A stretch of DNA of 64,000 nt, from assembly GCA_025738555.1 (NCBI GenBank), contig JAOVFP010000009.1, positions 1,860,001 to 1,924,000 of the forward strand. Direction: 5' to 3'. Position 1 is the first letter of the stretch; every line of letters begins with the position of its first letter. This stretch comes from Cyathus striatus (taxonomy: Eukaryota > Basidiomycota > Agaricomycetes > Agaricales > Nidulariaceae). Under the pieces are notes generated by a model that had not been told where the DNA came from, did not search any database, and saw only the letters and a list, made by a program, of their open reading frames with translations. The position numbers and the translations under genes were made by a program. Below, piece by piece: positions 48,134 to 61,140 of this stretch.

Positions 48134-49727
48134 CCCCCTGTTACACGTGGAATACATGTGAATTCCACCTGTACATGTGTACTTCACATGTACTTCATAT
48201 GTACTGCACTCCACCTCAAATGTATTCAAATCAGCAAATTTCCATTCAAATTTGTGAATTTTGTACACATGAAGTACACATGTAGTGCACATGTAGAGGT
48301 GAAATATCAAAATTCCACATGGAATTGCAAAGTGAAGTTCACAAGGAATACACATGTACTAGTTACACTTGTACACTACACATTGTAGTTACTTATAATA
48401 CACTTACTCACCACTACCACAACAAAAATGAATGTTTTAGCATAATGACACAAAGGATTGTCACAATGTCACACTTGTAGTTATGACACTTTTCCCACAG
48501 TCATCACATTGTCACACTTGTCTCACCATGTCACAGTTGTCACACACTGTGACAACTGCAACATGGTGGGATGACTGTGACATGACAGGACATGTGTGAC
48601 ACTGTGCATTATGTGTGACAAATGTGTATTGAGTATGACAAGTATGTGTTAAGTGTGACAAGTGTGCATTGAGTGTAACACTGTATTGACACTATGTATT
48701 GAGTGTGACACGTGACACCATGGGTCAAGTGTGACAAGTGTGATATTGTGCATCAAGTGTGACATTGTGCATCAAGTGTGACACCATGCATCACATGTGA
48801 CACCATGCATCACATGTGACACCATGCATCAAGTGTGACACCATGCATCAAGTGTGACACCATGCATCAAGTGTGACACCATGCATCAAGTGTGACACCA
48901 TGCGTCACTTGTGACACCATGTGTCAAGTGTGACACCATGCATCAAGTATGACACCATGCATCAAGTGTGACACAGACACCATGCGTCACATGTGACACT
49001 GTGCGTCAAGTGTGACACTGTGCATCAAGTATGACACCATGCATCCAGTGTGACACTGTGCATCAAGTATGACACTGTGCATCCAGTGTGACACTGTGCA
49101 TCAAGTATGACACCATGCATCCAGTGTGACATCATGTGTCAAGCATGACACTGTGCATCAAGTGTGACACAGTGTGTCAAGTGTGGCACTGTGCATCAAG
49201 TGTGACACCATGTGTCAAATGTGGCACAGTGCATCAAGTGTGACACCATGCATCAAGTGTGACACCGCGCATCAAGTGTGACACTGCGCATCAAGTGTGA
49301 CACTGTGCATCAGGCATGACACTGTGCCCCAAGTGTGATACCATGCATCAAGTGTAACATGGTGGGATGACTGTAACATGAGGGACAAGTGTGATAACTT
49401 GTGACAGTTATAACATGTAACAAGTGTGACAACTGCAATAACTTCAAGAATGGCAGGAAATGATATACATGGAGGGTGGGAACAGAGGGGAATGACACAT
49501 GTGAAGGGTGGGAATAGCAAGAAACAATATAAAAGTACACATGAAGTACATCTTAAGTACACCTTTCAACTGTTATTTTCATCAAGTTATAAGAAAGGTG
49601 GAATCCATGTGTACTCCACATGGTTCCATGTGAATTACACATGAAAAATGTGTACTTTTTTCCAGATATGTGGATTCCATGTGGACTTCACATGGAAATG
49701 TGTACTACATGTGGAGTACACGTGTAT
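48134..49727. mobile_element. Element I: degenerate palindromic repeat island with 19-bp satellite
   Basis: The left side (48140-48360) and right side (49530-49727) are both packed with GTACACATGT, CCACATGG and CATGTGGA words. They read as loose inverted copies, with ACACGTGGAATACATGTG near the left edge and GTGGAGTACACGTG near the right. Between them lie a short TGTCACA array and the 19-bp satellite. No target duplication or gene was found, so the mobile-element status is an inference from architecture shared with elements A-D and G. Confidence 0.45.
48655..49370 (+). repeat. 19-bp satellite array, about 35-40 units
   Basis: The unit is CATCAAGTGTGACACCATG, with variants such as GTCAAGTGTGACACTGTG. 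The period is very regular from about 48740 to 49330. Each unit contains GTGACA. Variation between units is mainly C/T and A/G. Confidence 0.9.
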
Positions 49728-51000
49728 AGGTGGGTGTGCGGAAAGTACTGGAAAAGTCAGGTAATTCCAGAGTCTTCTTGCATACGTTTTCTCTCACACC
49801 TTTGTTTGCTGCATTCTGCTAGAAAAACTGGCTATGCCGTACATTTCTTCAGCTATGAAGCAAACAGTGGGTCTACGAGTGTTTACACTGTCTTGAATGC
49901 ACTCTTTCTTACTCAATCCACCGTCATCCAATTTGACTACTGTACAGAATTTTATCAGCAACCTATCTCATGATGCTTAGGCTCTGTCTGATAGATCCGT
50001 AACATGTTCAGAAATACTAGGATAATTTGCTGCAATAATAGCTAAGATGAGGTTATATTCGTTGTGCGTGCTTTCTTTTCTCACTCTCTACAAGTACTAA
50101 CCCAAAGAGTTATATTACCCAGGGAAGTCTGTTATGTGCTTATAGCCTGAGCACACTACCGCTACAAGAGCCCACATGCACATTATGGTCAGCCACGACC
50201 CGCTGCAGACAGTGGTTGATCCGGACCGCGAGGCGGATCCCTCATCCTCCACTCATGCACCTCCGTCCTGCCTCAAAGTGATCATGCAAGCCACAACCAT
50301 AACCACGTCTGCTGAATTTTTGCTGACACCTCTCCTTCCTTGCAAGTGCTCTCTGTTGCATGATAAACTATGGCGCCATGACTTGTAAGTCCCTTACTAT
50401 CCTACTTTTAACACTGCCAATAAAGTTCCTGCAGCCACTGATGCCATGAAAACATGCATTCAAATTGACCTTGCATTCAAATCCTACTCTTTCGTTTGTG
50501 GCACAAGGTACATTATCAAAACTGAGGGCCCATGCACGGAATCCACTGCAATAAGATACCTTGCTCAGGGGGACGCCAAATTCGCCAGATGCGAGTATTG
50601 GAAGAAGTTTGTACAGGTTGCTGGGAGCCAGGAAGCCGCCGTTGAACATCGTACAGCGATTTATTTGAGTGCTGCCAGTGTTGCCGAGTACGATTTCAGT
50701 ATAAAGACATGTTCATGACAAAAACTTACTTCAACGAGTAGATTCTTCGACAGGTACCTCTTGGATCTCGACCATCTCTATGAAGACTGTGGTTTATTGG
50801 TGAAAACTATCGAGAGAAATGTAGAAAACTTTAGATGCTGTGCTAGCTACAGGTTTCATTAATGACAAAGTTGTTTTGTTATACATGCTGCTATTGCAAA
50901 TCTTTATGCATGATCAATGTGTTACATAAGTGTTAAATAATCTTCTTACAGGTCTTACAGATTAATACCGTTAAAGATTAACTTCCCTCTACAAATTAAA
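49728..51000 (+). other. Unassigned ORF fragments upstream of the Helitron reading frames
   Basis: A plus-strand frame 50176-50388 and another 50446-50718 (KTCIQIDLAFKSYSFVCG, then a Cys/Ala-rich C-terminus) are separated by a GTAAGTC-containing gap, so they could be exons of one small gene. No domain was recognised. They may be host sequence flanking or carried by the Helitron; the element's 5' end could not be placed. Confidence 0.3.
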
Positions 51001-52080
51001 ATGCCTAAAGGACGAAAATGGCATGCCCATGAAGCTTTTGATAATCATGCCAATGTATGTATATCTACATTCTTAGATTATTGATATTACTCAAACGGTA
51101 CTATAGATTACAGTTCCTTCATCTATAGCAGCTGCAGAACATACAAGAGATATGGCAAATTCTGTATTTTGCAGTGACTCGCACACTATGATGTCAATGA
51201 ATGCATCTCAAGCTCCAGTGACTTCTGAAACAGCAAATGAACAAGAACTTTTGTTTGATAGTATGAATCCTCTGAACTTGCTAGCAAGAGCAGCAGAAAT
51301 AAAGAACGAAAATTCTGGTATGATAAAATACTAAATATATTTAACAGTTAATAATATTTTCTGCGATATAACAGCTTTGAACACGAATAAACGAAGATGG
51401 TCTACAAGCATATCTAACAATGTGTTCCAGGTGCAGAAACCTGTAGGGAAAGACTATGAATCAGGTGCTACATCTTCCACAGCTTCTTTTGCACCTATGA
51501 CAGTACCATCTACCGCAATGGATATATCTACAGAAGGTGGACAATGAGAGAGTCATTTCACATCTATAGTGACACAACCTGTTATTACACAGCTGGAGAC
51601 TTCCCAACAACCATTTTATGATATTCCAGGTAATGATTTTGCAACATTTCTTGGAACGTTCAATTCTAATAATTGTTCTTTAACACAGTTAGGTCTGAGA
51701 TGCAACAACTAACATCAGAAAACTCCTATACATCTACAACATCATGCATCCCATCCACGGCATCTTGGAACAGGCCAGCATATACTAAACAACACACCTA
51801 TGAATCACAACCATCTATTGTACCTTCTGAAAGATCTTTCTCAAGCATGCATGCAAATGCAGAGCAACCACCTTTCTATAATACTTTAGGTAAAAAGCTT
51901 TTAACAACATTTCATTCGACATTCAATACTAATAGTATTAAATACTCTACAGCTACATCACAAACACAGCAACTTGCATTGACAAATGAATACACATTTA
52001 CTCCGTTCTCGCAGTCACTAGACACTACCTTACGTGACACATTATCAAATTCATCGAGGTTGCACAACTTGCATCTGTGA
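51001..52080 (+). pseudogene. Presumed N-terminal part of the Helitron protein, interrupted by element C
   Basis: This begins MPKGRKWHAHEAFDNHAN at 51001 and continues through several GT-AG exons of Ser/Thr/Gln-rich sequence to 52080, including NEQELLFDSMNPLNLLAR. An in-frame TGA at 51545-51547 (GGQ-stop-ESHF) is one C-to-T change from CGA. Assignment to the Helitron is by contiguity: once element C and its 8-bp duplication are removed, this runs into the Helitron exons at 55412. The sequence itself has no diagnostic motif. Confidence 0.5.
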
Positions 52081-52114
52081 CATATATTACCTCAACCTTC
52101 CTCATCTGCTGCAG

Positions 52115-55100
52115 CATAAGTGTCAGCTAATTTGGATCATAAAAAGCCCAGGTTTTATGAAAAAGTGATCACAAAATCCCTGACTTCCATGATCACTACT
52201 AAAATCTAATGGTATTCATTATTATTAATGAATGTATGAGTGATCAAAGGTGATCATTGGATGTTATAATAGTGTATGATGGATATTAAAGGGCATATTT
52301 ACTACTAATGAATACTAATGAATGTGAAAGTGATCATAAGTGATCATGATATGATATAATGGTGTATTATAGTGTGTAATGACTACTAGTGAATACTAAT
52401 GGATGTGTAAGTGATCATAAGTGATCATGGTATAGTATAATGGTGTACTATAGTGTGTAATGACTACTAGTTAATACTAATGAATGTGGAAGTGATCATA
52501 TGTGATCATGATATGTTATAATAGTGTTTAATAGTGCATAATGACTACTAGTGAATACTAATGAATGTAGAAGTGATCATAAGTGATCATGGTATGTTAT
52601 AATAGCATATTATTGTGTGTAATGCCTACTAGTTAATACTAATAAATGTAAAAGTGATCATAAGTGATCATTGTATAAATAATAGCATATTAATTTATAA
52701 ATGAATATAGGAATATCACATTTTCCCACATGTCACACCTGTCACGCTCGTCACATTCGTCACATATGTCACGCTCCACATATTTGTCACATATGTAGTA
52801 TTTGTTATACTTGTCACACTTGTTGTGTATGTCACATATGTCACACCTGTCACACCTGTTACATATGTCACGTATGTTGCATTTGTCATACTTGTCACAC
52901 TTGTTGTGTATGTCACACCTGTCACACCTGTCGTATTTGTCACATATGTCACACGTCTCATGTATGTCACACCTGTCACACCTGTCGTATTTGTCACACA
53001 TGTTATGCATGTCACATTTATTATGCATGTCACATGTCTCATGTATGTCATATTTGTCACATGTGTCACAGTATGAATGTCATCCTCATATTTGTCACAC
53101 CTGTTGTATATGTCATGTATGTGCATTTGTCACACTTGTCACACTTTTTATACATGTCACACCTGTTATATATGTCACATTTATCACGCATATCACATTC
53201 TTACATGTCACGCTTGTCAGATTCGTCACACCTGTCACGCTCGTCACATATGTCACATATTTTACTACTTGTCACATATGTTTCACTTATCAATTCCATC
53301 TGTCACAAATGTCACCCCTTCCCTATATGTTACAAATGTCACATTTTCTGTATTTGTCATTCCTTTCCTGTATGTTACACTTGCACCCATATCACACTTG
53401 TTATGCTTTACATTTACACCTTTCCCACATATCATTGTTAGCATATTGATCTCACAAGTAAATTTACTTGCCATACAGATTACATCTATCACAAATTTTA
53501 CCACTTGTCACATATGTCCCCCTATATTACCACATGCCATGCTTTTCTTTTCCTGCTACCCATCACACCATTTCTGCCACCAATTGTTGTCTGAAGCAAC
53601 AAATAATGAAGGGGGGTAGGTTGGGAGAGAGGGGGGTGATAAGAGATGAAAAGCTCAGACACAGACACAGACACAGACACAGATACAAATACAAATAGGA
53701 GGAAACTTGTGGTCAACTATCAAATTACAGGGGGTTTATATACTAGAGTTATCAACCAAAGTCCTACCAAGGCCTGAACCAGAGGCTGTACAACCCAGAA
53801 TATCTAACATTGTACCTTTCCTGCCACCTGTTGCACATTTCACACTTTCCCTATTCACCACCACATCCATCACATCTTTTCTCATATATCACATAGTACT
53901 AATTGTGTACTACCTTCCTACTATCACATCTCTTATCTCTTTGTCTTACTTCATGTTTAGTCCAATTGTGTTGTTTAATTCATGTCACTCATTCTACTAT
54001 GGTTCCATGTTATTGTTAAAACTTATAACTTTCTAATGTCTCAAGTCTTGATGTCAATATGATACTGTTTTCATGTCCTACTAGTACTTATCTATTCATA
54101 TATGATAAGTGTTATATGAATAATGCTTGAAGAGTGTGACAGGTATAACAGACAGGAAAAAGGGTGACAGATGTGGAAAGCATGACATTTGTGACAGATG
54201 AGAGTAATAAGTGTGATATATATGACCAGTAGTAAAATGTGTGACATATGTGACGAGTGTGACGAATCTGACAAGTGTGACATGTAAGATAAATGTGATA
54301 TGCATGACAAGTGAGACAAATCTGATAAGTATGACATGTAAGAATGTGATATGCATGACAAATGTGATATACATAACAGGTGTGACATGTATAAAAAGTG
54401 TGACAAGTGTGACAAATGCTACATACATGACATATACAACAGGTGTGACAAATATGAGGAGCGTGACATTCGTACTGTGACACATGTGACAAATGTGACA
54501 TGCATAACATGTGGGACATGTGTGACATACGTGACAAATATGACAGGTGTGACAGGTGTGACATACATGAGACGTGTGACATATGTGACAAATACGACAG
54601 GTGTGACAGGTGTGACATACACAACAAGTGTGACAAGTATGACAAATGCAACATACGTGACATATGTAACAGGTGTGACAGGTGTGACATATGTGACATA
54701 CACAACAAGTGTGACAAGTATAACAAATACTACATATGTGACAAATATGTGGAGCGTGACATATGTGACGAATGTGACGAGCGTGACAGGTGTGACATGT
54801 GGGAAAATGTGATATTCCTATATTCATTTATAAATTAATATGCTATTATTTATACAATGATCACTTATGATCACTTTTACATTTATTAGTATTAACTAGT
54901 AGGCATTACACACAATAATATGCTATTATAACATACCATGATCACTTATGATCACTTCTACATTCATTAGTATTCACTAGTAGTCATTATGCACTATTAA
55001 ACACTATTATAACATATCATGATCACATATGATCACTTCCACATTCATTAGTATTAACTAGTAGTCATTACACACTATAGTACACCATTATACTATACCA

Positions 55101-55411
55101 TGATCACTTATGATCACTTACACATCCATTAGTATTCACTAGTAGTCATTACACACTATAATACACCATTATATCATATCATGATCACTTATGATCACTT
55201 TCACATTCATTAGTATTCATTAGTAGTAAATATGCCCTTTAATATCCATCATACACTATTATAACATCCAATGATCACCTTTGATCACTCATACATTCAT
55301 TAATAATAATGAATACCATTAGATTTTAGTAGTGATCATGGAAGTCAGGGATTTTGTGATCACTTTTTCATAAAACCTGGGCTTTTTATGATCCAAATGG
55401 CTAACACCCCT
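52115..55411. mobile_element. Palindromic element C (3.3 kb, GATC/TGTCAC family), inside the Helitron
   Basis: It begins CATAAGTGTCAGCTA and ends with the complement of AGGGGTGTTAGCCA. The flanks are TGCTGCAG (52107-52114) and CGCTGCAG (55412-55419), an 8-bp duplication with one T/C difference. Outer TGATCATAAGTGATCATG units repeat every 82-83 bp (52230-52670 and 54850-55340). Inner arrays of CACATATGTCAC-type words lie at 52725-53520 and 54130-54810. The translated arms are identical over about 100 codons, which indicates recent origin or homogenisation. The centre, 53530-54090, holds a solo LTR. No transposase. Confidence 0.88.
53588..53809 (+). mobile_element. Second solo LTR, in the centre of element C
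   Basis: It begins TGTCTGAAGCAACAAATAA and ends TATCTAACA, and matches the LTR at 33725-34047 over its ends and the TATA-containing block near 53732. Flanks read ATTGT (53583-53587) and CTAACATTGT at the right, consistent with a 5-bp duplication plus loss of one A. It lacks the TGTCAA-rich block of the other copy. A (CAGACA)n microsatellite lies inside it at 53656-53689. Confidence 0.75.
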
Positions 55412-55419
55412 CGCTGCAG

Positions 55420-58400
55420 AATTGCTAACCAATCTAACCAACTTCAACAAGCAAGATGATCCAGAAAATGAATTGAATTCAAGAATTGGTAATACTTTTA
55501 ATATATTCTTCTTTTTCAAACTTACATTTCTTTTTGAAGAACGAGGCAAACCTATGTACCTTAGATGAGTAAAAAAGAAGAAATTATTTAATATTGCAAG
55601 ACAACCTTATCGCGATCCAACATCACGACATTATCTTGGTCGGATGGATATAGAATGCAAATATTGTGGGGCTCTTCATTGGATGGATGAGAAATTAACA
55701 GATACAAGTTACAAACATCCAGAATTTGGAATGTGTTGCAATAAAGGAAAAATCCGCTTGCCACGTATGCAGCCACCACCAGCAGTCCTTCAAAATTTGC
55801 TTGAAAGCGAGGATGGTTATGCAAAAGAATTTCGAGATAATATCTATAGATATAACTGCACATTTGCATTCACATCTATTGGTTATGATGGTGGATATCA
55901 AGATCATGATATAAATGATGGACATGCATATCCAATTTTCCGTATGTGTGGACAACTTTATCACCTTTCAGGTTCATTGGACCCACATGGAGAAACACCA
56001 CGATATGCTCAGTTATATATATATGAGCCACGACTTGCTCTGGCTGCCAGAATGAAAAATAATACAGATTTAAAATGTTATATATTGTGTCCCTTGCAAG
56101 AAATGTTGAATGCACATCATAAATATGTACCAATCTATAGGTATGCTTATAAAATTATTTCATAATATTAACAACTTATTATGAAGCTGTTGTACAGATA
56201 TGCATTTGAAATCATCCAACAATATCCAGGTCCTATAGAGGATGCTGAAGTTCGACTACAGCTGCTGCCAGGATTGGATCCACGCAGATATAATTTACCA
56301 ACCATGGATCAAGTGGCCGCTATTATTCCTGGTGATGTAGATAGGAAACCAACTGATGTTGTTCTTCACTGTCGACAAGGACCTCATGCTTTCAATAGAA
56401 TTAGCAATCTTCATCCTGCATATTCTCCACTTCAATATCCACTGCTCTTTCCATATGGAGAAAATGGATGGCATCCAGACATGAAACTATATCTTACCGA
56501 GGAGGAAAGAAGGGAATGCAAACAAGATCGATTAACTCTTAGTCAATGTGTTGCAGAGCGAATACATTCACATCGAGATGAATATAACACAATACTTCAT
56601 GGTGGTCATTTATTGCAAACATACATGGTGGATATGTTTTCTGCAGTAGATCAGCAATGCCTTAGCTATCACCAGTTTCATCAACCACAGATACGAGCAG
56701 CTCACTTCAGTGGCTTACAAGATGTTTCAATGGAGGATGGAGAGCACTTTGACCTAAATGAACTAGGATGACGCATTATTCTACCGTCATCGTATGTTGG
56801 AGGACCACGGAATATGACACAAAACTTTCAGGACTCAATGGCTCTTGCTCGATACTACCGAAAGGTGGATATTTTTCTCACAATGACAACAAATTCAAGC
56901 TGGGACGAGATAGTCAATGAGTTATTACCAGGACAAACTGCCTATGATCGACCGGACTTGGTTGTTCGAGTTTTCGAGATGAAAAAAAATGTGCTGATAG
57001 ACTATATCTATAGATGCGGTGTCTTTGGAAAGGCTGTTGCATACGTTTACACTATTGAACACCAAAAGCGTGGCTTACCACATGTTCATCTTCTCATATT
57101 TCTAGAGCAACCACACAAATTGTACACAACAGAGGCCATTGATTCATGCATATCAGCAAAATGGCCTGATCCTCAAACCCATCCTTTATTGTTCAACACA
57201 ATAAAAAAACAAATGGTTCATGGACCATGTGGAGTATTAAATCCTCACACTTCATGTATGGTAAATGGAAAATGTAGCAAAGGCTACCCAAAACCATTTC
57301 AACCATTCACAACAATGGATAAAAATGGATTTCCTTTATATGAGCGTCCAGATGATGGCCGATACTATAAAGTTGGCAAATACTGGGTTGATAACTCATG
57401 GATCATTCCCCACTCACCTTTTCTTTGTGAGGACTTGGATTGTCATATTAATGTTGAATGTGCTGTTTCCATCGCGAGCATAAAGTATCTTTTCAAATAT
57501 ATTCATAAAGGTCCAGATTGCAGTACTATGGAACTATTGCATGATGAAATCAAACATTGGGTGAATGGAAGATTTATCACACCAGACTCTGCTGCCTTTC
57601 GCATGTTTCATTTTGATATACATCATCAAACACCTTCAGTTCAATGTTTGCAAATTCATCTGCCAGGACATCAGTTGGTAACATTCGATCCTAACAAAGA
57701 TATTAATACCATTATTGCACGAGGTCTCCAACAAAGGACAACACTAACGGCATATTTTGAGGCAAATACAGATGGCAGTGGTATTTGTAATGAAGCATGC
57801 AAATACACATATCAAGAATTTCCGCAACACTTTACCTGGGATAACAATAACAAAATATGGAAAAAAAGAAAGCGTAATCAATTCTCAATTGGTCGAATGT
57901 ATTCAGTCAAACCAACCAGTGGGGAGCAATTTTACCTAAGATTGTTGCTAACTATTGTAAAAGGTATGAAACTTTTATAATTCTTTGAATGATCCTAACT
58001 GTTATGCTTGCTATTTATCAAAGGTGCTCAATCGTTTGATGATCTGCATAAAGTTCCTGGTAATAGCACCCCATTGCCAACTTTTCATGCTGCATGTATT
58101 GCACGTGGACTACTTAAAGATGATGGTGAATGGCGACAATGCTTACAAGAGGCATCATTCATGAAAACAGGAAAACAGCTACAGGGACTATTTGCCTCTA
58201 TCCTTCTATTCTGCAATCCATCACAACCTACTACATTGTGGAATGAATTTCATTCAGACATCTGTGACGACCTTCATTATCAACTTGAAAAAGAGGGAAA
58301 ACCAAATGCTTCTGATTGTGAAGTTTATGATTATGGTCTTTATCTTTTAGATTTTATTCTTTGTGAATCGGGGCATCCATTGAAGGATTTCCCAATGCCA

Positions 58401-59909
58401 CAGCAAGAATACAATTGGAAAAGAATATTGAAGAATCCACTAATCAGAGATCAGGAAAACTATGACTGTGATGAACTGCAACGCAACTTGGAACATGACC
58501 TTCCTATGTTGAATGATGAACAACAACTTGCATTTGACCATGTTATTCATTCTGTGCAGCAAGATCTAGGAGAGCTCTTTTTTCTGAATGGTTCTGGTGG
58601 AACGGGAAAAACCTTTGTATACAATATTATCAGCACAAAATTATGTTCTCAAGGTAGCATTGTTCTCTGTGTTTCTTCTTCAGGTATTTCAGCACTCCTT
58701 CTCATAGGAGGTCGAACAGCACATTCACTTTTCAAGATTCCCATTGATAACCTAACCGAAAATTCCACATGTAATATCTCCAAGAAATCGAATCTTGCAG
58801 AACTCATTGAAAAAACCAATCTTATCATATGGGATGAGATAAGTGCACAACATCGTCATGCAGTAGAGGCTTTGGAATGGACAATTTGTGACATTCGCCA
58901 AAGGAACACACTTTTTGGTGGATTGACAGTTGTACTCGGTGGTGACATCTTACAAACACTTCCTGTCATTCCTAAAGCATCACGAGCTGAAATTGTAGAT
59001 GCAACAATACAGCACTCTTACCTATGGGACCATGTCAACATACTACATCTTCACAGAAACATGAGAATTGAAGGCAACTCCAGTGATACATCACACTTCG
59101 CACAATGGCTACTGGATATAGGTCATGGTCGCAATTTCCTACCAGATAATATTCATGTTCAGTTGCCAGATTCCATGCGAGTTCATAATGTTGATGCTCT
59201 AATTGATGAAACCTACCCTTCAATTCATTCCAATGTTCCCCTTCCTCCAAGCTACTTTCTCGACCGCATGATATTAGCTCCACACAACAATGATGTAGAA
59301 GATATTAATCAACGAATCTTACATTATATTGCTGGAGAACCAAGACAATACATCAGTGTTGATGATGTCGTATATGAGCGAGGAGCAGGCCCAGACATTC
59401 AAGATCCAATAATTCAGCCTGAATATTTGCGATCCATCAATGCTCCAAACCTTCCACCAGGAGTATTAAATCTTAAAAACGGATGTCCAGTAATCTTGCT
59501 TCGCAACCTATCTCCATCCCAAGGACTGTGCAATGGAACCAGGATGATAATAACTCAAATGGGAGACTGTGTTCTTCAAGTTCGCCTGATAGGAGGAAAG
59601 AAAAATGGTCAAACAGCTTTCATACCCCGAATCTCTCTTGAACCACCACCAACAGCCGACATTGTTTTCAACTTTAAACGTCGACAATTTCCACTACGCC
59701 TAGCATTTGCTTTATCAATAAATAAAGCGCAAGGACAATCTGTTAAACATGTGGGACTAGATCTCCGTGTACCAGTTTTTGCACATGGTCAGCTATATGT
59801 TGCACTGTCACGAGCCACATCTGCTGAAAACCTTAAAATCTTACTACTGGAAGATGAAAAGGAATCAACGACGGTCAACATAGTATACAATGAAGTACTT
59901 ATTACTTAA
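55420..59909 (+). pseudogene. Helitron RepHel protein (HUH Rep plus PIF1-like helicase), decayed
   Basis: This is a rolling-circle transposase. The Helitron-like N-terminal domain reads RMCGQLYHLSGSLDPHGETP and ALAARMKNN (55644-56140). A 59-nt intron ends at CTGTACAG (about 56200). The Rep domain (56770-57960) has the HUH motif RGLPHVHLLIF near 57064 and the two-Tyr motif KYLFKYIHKG near 57483. A second intron (57966-58021, CTAAC branch motif) precedes the helicase: Walker A GSGGTGKTF at about 58590, Walker B LIIWDEIS at about 58820, and the C-terminal ALSINKAQGQS...VALSRA near 59710-59815. In-frame TGA codons at 55566-55568 and 56769-56771 each sit where CGA (Arg) is expected. With these stops and the element C insertion the copy is probably inactive. 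The helicase exon is intact to 59909. Confidence 0.88.
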
Positions 59910-59940
59910 ATGTAACATTCTTTTCGCTCATCAATATATA

Positions 59941-60110
59941 ATTAGAAAATGCGTGGGAGATTTGTTTAAGGGAAATACACTAAACTAAATAAGTATATAA
60001 TAAAGTAGATGAAAGTAGATTATGTAATCATCCCAATGGCCTGCAATTGAACGCACGGCTTTGATTAGTCAGCATTTGAAAAGCGCGCTCTGGGAACGCG
60101 CGGCTTTGAT
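59941..60110 (+). repeat. Direct repeat, copy 1, downstream of the Helitron
   Basis: It starts ATTAGAAAATGCGTGGGAGA and contains GGAAATACACTAAACTAAAT and AAAGTAGATGAAAGTAGATT. It matches 60276-60435. Just after the shared part, CGGCTTTGATTAGTCA occurs twice (about 60054 and 60099). The repeat may mark the 3' end of the Helitron or a separate short element. Confidence 0.75.
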
Positions 60111-60275
60111 TAGTCAACATAAAAAGCGCCCGGAGTTAATCAGTGATAAGCGTTCACAAGCCATGCTTTAGCCGCATTGAAACATGCAGGCAGTATTTCA
60201 GCTCAGTTCTTTCTCTTCCTTCACTCCCACTTCGACATACCCCACCTTCATCATACAGTAAGTCATAAATATGTT

Positions 60276-60435
60276 ATTAGAAAACATGTGGGAGATTTGT
60301 TTAAGGGAAATACGCTAAACTAAATAAGTATATAAATAAAGTAGATGAAAGTAGATTATGTAATTAAACCCAACAGCATACAATTGAGTGCATGCTCAGA
60401 TTAGTCAGCATTTAAAAAGTGCGAGGAGCACTCTC
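60276..60435 (+). repeat. Direct repeat, copy 2
   Basis: Same order of words as copy 1, starting ATTAGAAAACATGTGGGAGA. It ends near AGTGCGAGGAGCACT (60418-60432), a perfect 5-bp-stem hairpin. The 165 bases between the copies contain a CT-rich run followed by CATCATACAGTAAGTC, which looks like transcript leader sequence. Confidence 0.7.
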
Positions 60436-61132
60436 TCGGTGTTAATCGGCATTAAGCGCTGGAACTTCCACACTACCGCACTAAGTACTTACCTCCATGC
60501 CTTTATCCCCTCCCCCCAGAATTCAACACCGAAAATGAGCCTAAATATTTATGTTCATAATAATACTTCCATAAACACTCAATTTTCGGTTTTTTTTTGT
60601 TTCTATTGTAGTAATTAGTAGTGTATTGCTTTCTCATTGAACTTTTGACCAAGTATGAGATTGTTTTAAATTGTCAATAAAAATATTAGCAGAGGGAAGG
60701 TATATTATCAGATATAGCCAAATATGTTTGAATATTTATTTATGTTAAACCAATGCAAGTGATACTGATAAGATATTTATGGAGTCTATGATCTATGAGC
60801 TTTGATATGATGGTGGAATAATTTCATTTAAAGTGACTTTCAAAAAATCATCACTACACTGTAGGCAAATACTATATTTAATGTTAGTAGGCCAATAGCT
60901 AATAGATGAGGTGGTGGGATCCTTAAAGCTTATAGGTAGAATAAATGATTGACATGGATGGTATAAATGTAAGGTTCATGTAATTGGTAGAATTTCAGTA
61001 GGTAAATATGTACAGAGCCAAATTGAAATGAAAGATGGAGAAGATAGAGGTGCAGAGTCAGGTGAAGAGGGACTTAGCACATAATGAGAATAGAAGAATA
61101 GAAGTAGCAGGAGAATGCTGTACACAGTTATC
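60436..61132. other. AT-rich intergenic; no gene seen
   Basis: There is no frame with coding character and no paired termini. It ends at the predicted target duplication AGATCAGT (61133-61140) of element D. Confidence 0.5.
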
Positions 61133-61140
61133 AGATCAGT

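Noticed and set aside
52701..53441. Long open frames with Cys-His or Val-Thr repeats (also 13838-14410, 18332-18772, 22889-23386, 54096-54827, 61832-62539)
   Set aside because: They are forced by TGTCAC-type arrays with a period divisible by three, occur on both strands, and are mirrored by the inverted arm. No start context or splice support.
60418..60450. Helitron 3' hairpin at AGTGCGAGGAGCACT
   Set aside because: A perfect hairpin is present, but no CTRR terminus follows at the usual distance, so the Helitron end was not called here.
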